This document shows positions 6,688-12,667 of a stretch of 12,667 bases of DNA, piece by piece (within the stretch, counting starts at the first letter, position 1; each line of letters begins with the position of its first letter). Source of the stretch: a bacterium (GTDB lineage Bacteria; CBDUZB01; JAGLHV01); contig JAGLHV010000016.1 of NCBI GenBank assembly GCA_023143305.1, positions 1 to 12,667 on the forward strand, written 5' to 3'. The notes beneath the pieces are model-generated. The model worked only from the letters and a program-made list of their open reading frames with translations. It was not told the DNA's origin and did not search any database. Both the position numbers and the translations under genes were made by a program.

Positions 6688-7968
6688 ATGAAATTATGTA
6701 ATATAACAATATTTTTAGTGTTAAGTATATTTTCTGCTTCTTTGCCAGCAAAAGAGAGAATAGTTTCTGATAACGATGAACAATTAAGTTTACTAATAAG
6801 TACAGCTTTGAAAAATAATAAACAAGTACAATCTTTACTTAACAAATGGGAAAGTTCAAAATATAAGGCTATAGAAAGCAAAAAACTAGATTTTCCTACT
6901 GTTACTTATTCTTATTATATTGATGAAGTTGAAACAAGAGTAGGGGCTCAGAAAAATGCTGTTAATGTTTTGCAATCATTTCCGTTTTTTGGGAAATTAA
7001 AAACAAAATTTAATACATATAATGCTTTGTCTAGTGCAGAGGAATTTGAATATTATGCAGGAAGGGATAAAATTATTTTTGAGGTGAAAGATGCCTATTA
7101 TGAATATATGTATATCATGAAGAGCATAGATATTACAAGAGAACATATTGATCTTCTTACATCTTTTGAGAGGCTTATTAATATTAAATACAAAACAAAT
7201 AAGGCGATGTATCAAGATCTTCTAAGGGTTCAAATTGAACTTGATAAACTAAAAGATAAGCTTCTTACATTACAGTCTTACAAAAAACTTATTATATCAA
7301 GGTTTATAACTGCTGTAGGGACAAAAGAAGTAGAAGATATTGTGGAAAAAATTGAACTAAATTATCCTGATGTGGTATATGAAATTCCAAGCAAAGAAGA
7401 ACTGATGAAGGAACTTTTTGAAACGAATCCAATATTAAAAAAACAAAATGCGTATGTTAATGCTCAAAAATCTAAAGTTAAATTAGCAAAACTTAATTAT
7501 TTTCCTGATTATGCATTAGGCGTAACGTATATTAATACAGAAGATAGAGATTTAAATATGATAGATAATGGAAAAGACCCTATTATAGTCATGTTAAAAC
7601 TAAAACTTCCTATATGGTTTAGAAAACTAAATGCAAACTTAAAAGAAGAAAAATACAACCTTCTTTCTAAACAGGAAATCTATAAAGATACAGAATATAA
7701 ATTAGAAGGACAATTGGAATTAATATATTATAAATTAGATGATTCAAAGAGAAAAATAGAACTTTATCGAGATTCTTTACTACCAAAGGCAGAGTCTTCG
7801 CTTAAAACAATACACATAAATTATAAAGCCGCAAGAAGCGATTTTTTAGATCTTATTGAAGCAGAAAGGTTATTGTTAACACTAAAATTAGATTATTTTC
7901 GTTCTGTAACCACCTATTATCAGAAATGGGCAGCACTAGAAAAGCTTATAGGAAAAATATTAGAATAA
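6688..7968 (+). CDS. TolC-family outer-membrane factor of the metal efflux system (CusC-like)
   Basis: A 426-residue protein of the outer-membrane efflux family, the channel that passes substrate from the periplasm to the outside. A signal peptide covers residues 1-21 (cut near LPA-KER). The rest has the two-fold TolC pattern of long amphipathic helices with short beta segments. LQSFPFFGKL (95-104) matches the Q-FP--GKL motif seen in CusC/CzcC-type members. The second repeat begins around NPILKKQNAYVNAQKSKVKL and contains the strand KLKLPIWFRK. No lipobox is evident, unlike E. coli CusC. AAAGGAT lies about seven bases before the ATG. The gene ends 14 bases before the adaptor gene, placing both in one operon with the RND pump downstream. 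Its substrate is inferred only from that context. Confidence 0.88.
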   Translation: MKLCNITIFLVLSIFSASLPAKERIVSDNDEQLSLLISTALKNNKQVQSLLNKWESSKYKAIESKKLDFPTVTYSYYIDEVETRVGAQKNAVNVLQSFPFFGKLKTKFNTYNALSSAEEFEYYAGRDKIIFEVKDAYYEYMYIMKSIDITREHIDLLTSFERLINIKYKTNKAMYQDLLRVQIELDKLKDKLLTLQSYKKLIISRFITAVGTKEVEDIVEKIELNYPDVVYEIPSKEELMKELFETNPILKKQNAYVNAQKSKVKLAKLNYFPDYALGVTYINTEDRDLNMIDNGKDPIIVMLKLKLPIWFRKLNANLKEEKYNLLSKQEIYKDTEYKLEGQLELIYYKLDDSKRKIELYRDSLLPKAESSLKTIHINYKAARSDFLDLIEAERLLLTLKLDYFRSVTTYYQKWAALEKLIGKILE

Positions 7969-7982
7969 AAGGAGAAATATTT

Positions 7983-9932
7983 ATGAAATGGCATTTAAGC
8001 AATACATCGTGGAAATATAAAATAGCGATTATAGTTTTAATACTAATGGGATTTATCGCTGTAAAGTATGTATTCCGTTCTAATAACGAGCATCAGCATA
8101 AACAGGAAGAAATAGCAACTGTCAAATATTGGACATGTTCTATGCATCCACAAATTAAACTGCCAAAACCCGGTAAATGTCCTATATGCGCGATGAATTT
8201 GATACCGGTAAGTAATGAAAATACTTCTGTAGAATCTGTATCAGAGCTTGTACTCTCGGAAGCCGCTAGAAGTAGAGCAAAGGTTACTACACAGGCAGTA
8301 AAAAGAAAGTTTGTAGAAACGACTATTAGTCTCTCAGGAAAAGTTGCATATGATGAAACACGTCTTTCATATATAACATCATGGATAGATGGAAGAATTG
8401 ATAGATTATTTGTTGATTATACAGGCATAACAGTGAGTAAAGGCGATCACATGGTATATATATATAGTCCGGAATTATTGTCTGCACAAGAGGAATATTT
8501 AGAGACTTTGCGTGCTAATACGATAAGTCAAAGTAGTGCAAAGGAAAAGCTGCGTTTATTTGGGATAACAGATGAACAGATAAAAGAAATAGAAAAAAAA
8601 GGGATTCCAAGAGAGCATATGACGATATATTCTCCGGTAGGAGGTGTTGTTGTGAGCAAACATGTGAATCAAGGTGTATATGTAAAAACAGGAACAAAGA
8701 TATATACTATAGCTGACCTTGAGCATGTTTGGGTTATTCTTGATTTATATGAAAGTGATGCAAGGTTTGTTCAGTATGGACAAAAAGTAATATTTGAAAC
8801 GGAGTCGCTGCCTGGAGAAAAATTTGAAGGAACAGTAGTATTTGTACATCCTACGATGGACGAAGGTACTCGTACTATCAAAGTGAGAGTTAATGTGTCT
8901 AATGAAAAGAAATTATTAAAACCCGGTATGTTTATACGTGCTAATATTTTTGTTTCTATAGGAGAGCATGGACCAAGGAATAAGACAAATTATGCTGATA
9001 AATGGATATGTCCTATGCACCTTGAGGTTTTAAAAAGTCATTCTGGTAATTGTCCAATATGTGGAATGAAGCTTAAAAAAGCAGAAGATGTTCTTGAAGG
9101 GGTATCAGGAGTAGAAAAAGAATTACCACCTCTTGTTATTCCTGTAAGTGCTCCTCTTATTACGGGTAAACGAGCGGTTGTTTATGTAGAAAAAGATTCA
9201 ATAAAAGATACAGAAAGTATATATGAAGGGAGAGAGATTATACTTGGACCGCGTGCCGGAGACTATTATATTGTAAAAGCAGGTTTAAAAGAGGGGGATA
9301 AGGTTGTTACAAAAGGGAACTTTAAAATTGATAGCGCATTGCAGATAGAAGCAAAGCCTAGTATGATGAATCCTGATGGATCAGGGGGTAAACAAACGGG
9401 GCATGCTGGCCATCAAATGGGGGCCAATAAACCTAATAAGAAACAATCAAAAAAGGTGGAAAAAAAATCACATAGAAAATCTACAGCAGAAGATGTAACT
9501 TATGTTTCACCTGTATATAAAAGGTATTTTTCTATCCAAAAATCGTTATCAGAAGATAATTATAAAAAAGCATTTGATGCTATAAATGTACTAGGTAAAG
9601 AAATTATAAATGTCAAAAAGAACATAACTGATTCTAAGCTTAAAACAATACTATCTGAAATGGAAGATGTCCTTGTACATAAAGAACATGTTCAAGACAT
9701 TAATGGATTTCGTTCTATGCTCTTTGGCCCTTTATCTAATAAAATAATAGAGCTAGAAGAAATAGTTGGGCACAAAAATAAAAATATTCATTATAAAATG
9801 TTTTGTCCAATGATAAATGAAGGACAAGGTGGACTTTGGCTGCAAAATGATGATAAAGTTCAAAATCCATATTATGGAAAAGATATGATTTCTTGTGGAG
9901 AGATACAAGACACATATTACTCTAAAAAATAG
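7983..9932 (+). CDS. cusB: CusB-like RND periplasmic adaptor with two metal-binding domains and a DUF3347-like tail
   Basis: The frame is open from 7926, but ATG 7983 is chosen: AAAAGGAG lies eight bases before it, and the longer start would run back into the TolC-like gene. The 649-residue protein has an N-terminal membrane anchor (14-30) and a HQH patch (37-39). HMBD 1 spans 49-76 (C52, M54, H55, C66, C69, M71; CPICAM rather than CPICGM). The HlyD/CusB hairpin, lipoyl and barrel regions span about 110-325. HMBD 2 spans 340-365 (C343, M345, H346, C357, C360, M362), inserted before the membrane-proximal domain (about 385-458). After a His/Lys-rich linker (GHAGHQMG, 473-480), the C-terminal 505-649 resembles DUF3347 with CPM (608-610) and NPYYGKDMISCG (628-639). 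It should bridge the pump and the outer-membrane channel and capture Cu(I) or Ag(I) in the periplasm. Confidence 0.9.
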   Translation: MKWHLSNTSWKYKIAIIVLILMGFIAVKYVFRSNNEHQHKQEEIATVKYWTCSMHPQIKLPKPGKCPICAMNLIPVSNENTSVESVSELVLSEAARSRAKVTTQAVKRKFVETTISLSGKVAYDETRLSYITSWIDGRIDRLFVDYTGITVSKGDHMVYIYSPELLSAQEEYLETLRANTISQSSAKEKLRLFGITDEQIKEIEKKGIPREHMTIYSPVGGVVVSKHVNQGVYVKTGTKIYTIADLEHVWVILDLYESDARFVQYGQKVIFETESLPGEKFEGTVVFVHPTMDEGTRTIKVRVNVSNEKKLLKPGMFIRANIFVSIGEHGPRNKTNYADKWICPMHLEVLKSHSGNCPICGMKLKKAEDVLEGVSGVEKELPPLVIPVSAPLITGKRAVVYVEKDSIKDTESIYEGREIILGPRAGDYYIVKAGLKEGDKVVTKGNFKIDSALQIEAKPSMMNPDGSGGKQTGHAGHQMGANKPNKKQSKKVEKKSHRKSTAEDVTYVSPVYKRYFSIQKSLSEDNYKKAFDAINVLGKEIINVKKNITDSKLKTILSEMEDVLVHKEHVQDINGFRSMLFGPLSNKIIELEEIVGHKNKNIHYKMFCPMINEGQGGLWLQNDDKVQNPYYGKDMISCGEIQDTYYSKK

Positions 9933-9933
9933 A

Positions 9934-10137
9934 ATGCACTCTATAAAATATATATCGATTGTTAGATGTCCATATTGTAAACACAAAGCAAAAGAAAAAA
10001 TGCCGGATAATTCATGTCAGCTTATATATAAATGTAGTAAGTGTAAAAATGTTTTAAAGCCGAAAAAAGGTGATTGTTGTATATTTTGTTCTTATGGGAA
10101 TATTCCGTGTCCCCCGATACAAAAGCAAAAAGGATAA
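9934..10137 (+). CDS. Small nine-cysteine GDCCxxC protein of the efflux operon
   Basis: ATG 9934 starts one base after the adaptor's stop codon and gives 67 residues. A GTG start at 9895 would add 13 residues inside the adaptor gene but also lacks a ribosome binding site. Cysteines are at 12, 15, 28, 34, 37, 48, 49, 52 and 59. CPYC (12-15) and CSKC (34-37) suggest a zinc-ribbon-like knuckle pair. GDCCIFCSYG (46-55) followed by CPPIQ matches the family annotated as GDCCVxC domain-containing (seleno)proteins, with Ile for Val. Some relatives carry selenocysteine; here all positions are Cys, with no in-frame TGA. No signal peptide is visible, so it is probably cytoplasmic. Wedged between adaptor and pump genes, it is a candidate metal chaperone or sensor; no activity is known to me. 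Confidence 0.8.
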   Translation: MHSIKYISIVRCPYCKHKAKEKMPDNSCQLIYKCSKCKNVLKPKKGDCCIFCSYGNIPCPPIQKQKG

Positions 10138-10141
10138 AAAC

Positions 10142-12667
10142 ATGTTATCTAAAATGATTAGATTTTGTTTAGAGAATAAGTTAATAGTCGGGATTCTCGT
10201 GATATTTATTATTGCTTGGGGGTTGCTTGTTGCTCCATTTGATTGGAAAATGCCAGGACTTCCTCGCAATCCTGTTTCTGTTGACGCTATCCCTGACATT
10301 GGAGAAAATCAGCAAATTGTGTTTACAGAATGGATGGGACGATCTCCGCAGGATATTGAAGATCAAGTTACCTACCCTTTAACCGTATCTCTTCTTGGTA
10401 TTCCAGGAGTAAAAACGATACGCAGCTATTCATTTTTTGGTTTTTCATCTATTTATATTGTCTTTAAAGAAAATGTTGATTTTTATTGGTCAAGAAGCCG
10501 TATTTTAGAAAAATTAGCCAGTTTACCTCGGAAGACATTGCCAGACGGGGTTAGGCCAAGCCTTGGACCTGATGCAACAGCTCTTGGACAAGTGTTTTGG
10601 TACACGCTTGAAGGGCTTGATAAAGAAGGAGAACCCACAGGAGGATGGGATCTAGATGAGTTGCGTAGTGTTCAAGATTGGTATGTAAAATATGCTCTTC
10701 TTTCAGTCGACGGGGTTAGTGAAGTTGCATCTGTTGGAGGGTTTGTCAAAGAATATCAGATAGAGGTAGATCCCGATATTATGAAAGTTTATAACATTAC
10801 CTTGGCTCAAATATTTAAAGCAGTAAAAAACTCTAATCTTGACATAGGAGCAAAAACAATTGAAATTAACAAAGTAGAATACATTATACGTGGTATAGGA
10901 CTTATAAAAACAATATCAGATATAGAAGAAATAGTCTTAAAAGAGCATAACAATATTCCTATAACCATTAAAGATGTCGCTCGTGTAGTAGAAGGCCCTG
11001 CAATGCGTAGAGGGGTTCTTGATAAAGAAGGATCTGAGGTTGTAGGTGGAGTGGTAGTTGTGCGTTACGGAGAAAATCCGCTTGCTGTAATTAATAGATT
11101 AAAAGAGAAAATTAAAGAAATAAGTCCGGGACTGTCTAAAAAAACACTAAAAGATGGGAGAACCAGTAAACTTACAATTGTTCCATTTTATGATAGAACA
11201 GGACTTATTTACGAGACATTAGGTACTCTTAATGATGCCTTGTATCAACAAATACTGGTAACAGTTATTGTTGTTATTGTATCTCTTATGCATCTCGGGA
11301 GTTCTTTATTAATTGCAGGACTTTTACCGCTTGCAGTTCTTATGTGTTTTATTTTTATGAAGTTATTCCACGTTGATGCAAATATCGTTGCTCTTTCAGG
11401 TATAGCAATTGCTATAGGAACATTAGTTGATATGGGTATTGTTGTATGTGAAAATATTTTAAAACACTTACAAGAAAAAAAGCCGGGTGAAAAAAGAATA
11501 GATGTTATTTATAACGCCACAAAAGAAGTCGCAGGAGCAGTACTTACAGCAATCTCAACTACTATAATTAGTTTTTTACCTGTATTTACCATGACAGGAC
11601 CGGAAGGTAAACTTTTCAGGCCTTTGGCATTCACAAAAACATTTGCGCTTTTTTCTTCTGTTATTATTGCTCTTATGGTTATTCCGGTAGCAGCAGATTT
11701 ATTTTTAGATAAAGTAATAAAAACTTCAAAAATAAAAAGAATTATAACTAATGCATTACTATTCATTGGTATTATTATAGGATTTAATATTTCTATTCTG
11801 ATTGGAAGTTTGTTTTGTTTGTTTTTTATACTATATGTTGCATATCCATATATACCAATTAAAATACACAAAAAAATACCGATTATTTATAATTACATTA
11901 TAGTTGTTTTTGTTGCAATAGTGTTAACTGCAAACTGGCTGCCTCTTGGTGTAGGAAAAGGAGTTTTTTTAAATTTTATATTTGTTTGTGGTGCAATAGG
12001 TGTATTATTGTACATTTTTCATTTTATACAGATTCATTATGCGAATATGCTCGGGTGGTGTCTTAATAATAAAATGAAATTCTTATCCTTTCCTATTATA
12101 TTAACCTTATGTGGTATTCTTATATATAAAAGTTTAGGTAAAGAATTTATGCCTTCTCTGGACGAAGGTTCTTTTTTGTTTATGCCGACAACCATGCCAC
12201 ACGCTTCAATAGGAGAAGCATTAGACGTGCTACAAATACAAAATAAAGCCATTCGTATGATTCCGGAAGTAGAATCAGTTGTGGGTAAAATAGGAAGAGT
12301 AGAAAGCTCCCTTGATCCTGCTCCTGTTTCCATGATTGAAACCGTCATTAATTATGAATCAAAGTATAAATTAAATGAAAAAGGAAAAAGAGGGAGATTT
12401 AAATATAATAGAAAGAAAAAAGAATTTGTTCGTGACAAAGAAGGGAAATTGATTCCTGATACAAGAGGAAAACCCTTTAGACAATGGCGCAAACATATAA
12501 AAAACCCTGATGATATATGGTCGGAAATTGTTAAGGCAAGCCGTGTTCCGGGGACAACATCAGCACCAAAACTGCAACCAATAGCAGCGCGTATCGTTAT
12601 GCTACAGACTGGTATGCGAGCGCCTATGGGTATTAAAGTAAGAGGAGGAGATCTTAAAACTATTGAG
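10142..12667 (+). CDS. cusA: CusA-like heavy-metal RND efflux pump, N-terminal 842 residues (3' end outside window)
   Basis: I translated the frame codon by codon from ATG 10142 to the window end without a stop; the C-terminal part is missing. AAGGA lies seven bases before the ATG, overlapping the stop of the GDCCxxC gene. The product is the inner-membrane, proton-driven pump of the HME-RND family. TM1 is at about 13-31, followed by the porter domain (DAIPDIGENQQ, GRSPQDIEDQVTYPL). TM2-TM6 lie at about 370-523, with D430 in AIGTLVDMGIVVCEN matching the CusA proton-relay D405. M681, M731 and M820 align by eye with CusA M573, M623 and M672, the Cu(I)/Ag(I) site, so copper or silver is the likely substrate. 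Between TM6 and TM7 (647-664), residues 525-640 include four extra hydrophobic segments. A Lys/Arg-rich insertion of about 40 residues precedes M820. Confidence 0.93.
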   Translation, partial: MLSKMIRFCLENKLIVGILVIFIIAWGLLVAPFDWKMPGLPRNPVSVDAIPDIGENQQIVFTEWMGRSPQDIEDQVTYPLTVSLLGIPGVKTIRSYSFFGFSSIYIVFKENVDFYWSRSRILEKLASLPRKTLPDGVRPSLGPDATALGQVFWYTLEGLDKEGEPTGGWDLDELRSVQDWYVKYALLSVDGVSEVASVGGFVKEYQIEVDPDIMKVYNITLAQIFKAVKNSNLDIGAKTIEINKVEYIIRGIGLIKTISDIEEIVLKEHNNIPITIKDVARVVEGPAMRRGVLDKEGSEVVGGVVVVRYGENPLAVINRLKEKIKEISPGLSKKTLKDGRTSKLTIVPFYDRTGLIYETLGTLNDALYQQILVTVIVVIVSLMHLGSSLLIAGLLPLAVLMCFIFMKLFHVDANIVALSGIAIAIGTLVDMGIVVCENILKHLQEKKPGEKRIDVIYNATKEVAGAVLTAISTTIISFLPVFTMTGPEGKLFRPLAFTKTFALFSSVIIALMVIPVAADLFLDKVIKTSKIKRIITNALLFIGIIIGFNISILIGSLFCLFFILYVAYPYIPIKIHKKIPIIYNYIIVVFVAIVLTANWLPLGVGKGVFLNFIFVCGAIGVLLYIFHFIQIHYANMLGWCLNNKMKFLSFPIILTLCGILIYKSLGKEFMPSLDEGSFLFMPTTMPHASIGEALDVLQIQNKAIRMIPEVESVVGKIGRVESSLDPAPVSMIETVINYESKYKLNEKGKRGRFKYNRKKKEFVRDKEGKLIPDTRGKPFRQWRKHIKNPDDIWSEIVKASRVPGTTSAPKLQPIAARIVMLQTGMRAPMGIKVRGGDLKTIE

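Noticed and set aside
7926..7982. Upstream ATG extending the adaptor by 19 residues
   Set aside because: It overlaps the TolC-like gene, lacks a ribosome binding site, and adds a basic stretch before an already complete membrane anchor; ATG 7983 has AAAAGGAG at good spacing.
9895..9933. GTG start extending the GDCCxxC protein by 13 residues
   Set aside because: It lies inside the adaptor's last codons without a ribosome binding site; ATG 9934 fits the compact family length and the stop-start coupling.
11509..11871. 120-residue minus-strand frame
   Set aside because: It lies wholly antisense to the CusA-like gene, whose own frame and motifs are intact here.
12037..12348. 103-residue minus-strand frame
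   Set aside because: Antisense to the pump gene across its conserved TM7 and methionine-site region; no independent protein features.
1..12667. CRISPR arrays, tRNA or rRNA genes, insertion sequences
   Set aside because: No regularly spaced direct repeats, tRNA or rRNA sequence signatures, or transposase motifs were seen on either strand.

Overview
The window is AT-rich DNA from a diderm (Gram-negative-type) bacterium. It encodes two probable outer-membrane beta-barrel proteins, a TolC-family outer-membrane factor and a tripartite RND efflux system, all of which require an outer membrane. The long repetitive beta-barrel at the left edge and the stand-alone GlmU-like acyltransferase next to glmM recall uncultivated lineages such as Omnitrophota, Desantisbacteria or Firestonebacteria. 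That placement is a guess by eye.

Layout. (1) 1-2201: the 3' end of a large beta-strand-rich surface protein on the + strand converges with a small exported barrel-like protein on the - strand; a short bidirectional hairpin terminator separates them. (2) 2202-2954: a long non-coding stretch. It holds a minus-strand intrinsic terminator, a perfect consensus sigma-70 promoter (TTGACA-17-TATAAT) and a leader of about 220 nt carrying two decayed palindromic dispersed repeats. (3) 2955-5121: a two-gene operon, a GlmU-acetyltransferase-like left-handed beta-helix protein followed by glmM, for making acetylated glucosamine-1-phosphate for cell-envelope precursors. (4) 5122-5533: a repeat-bearing spacer with a clear inverted repeat. 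(5) 5534-6214: an unrecognised exported and membrane-anchored protein. (6) 6215-6687: a spacer with a TTGACA-19-TATAAT promoter and a 54-residue hydrophobic ORF that may be a permease remnant. (7) 6688 to the window end: a copper/silver-type efflux operon, TolC-like channel, CusB-like adaptor, small nine-cysteine GDCCxxC protein, and CusA-like RND pump cut by the window edge.

The efflux operon is the most interesting part. The pump keeps the three methionines of the CusA Cu(I)/Ag(I) site (M681, M731, M820) and the TM4 aspartate (D430), and it has about 100 extra hydrophobic residues between TM6 and TM7. The adaptor carries two heavy-metal-binding domains, one N-terminal and one embedded, plus a C-terminal DUF3347-like domain. 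The small Cys-rich protein, of the family known as GDCCVxC (seleno)proteins, sits between adaptor and pump with near-zero spacing, which makes it a candidate metal-handling accessory of the pump. The long-spacer promoter upstream resembles the architecture used by MerR-family metal sensors, but no regulator gene is visible in the window.
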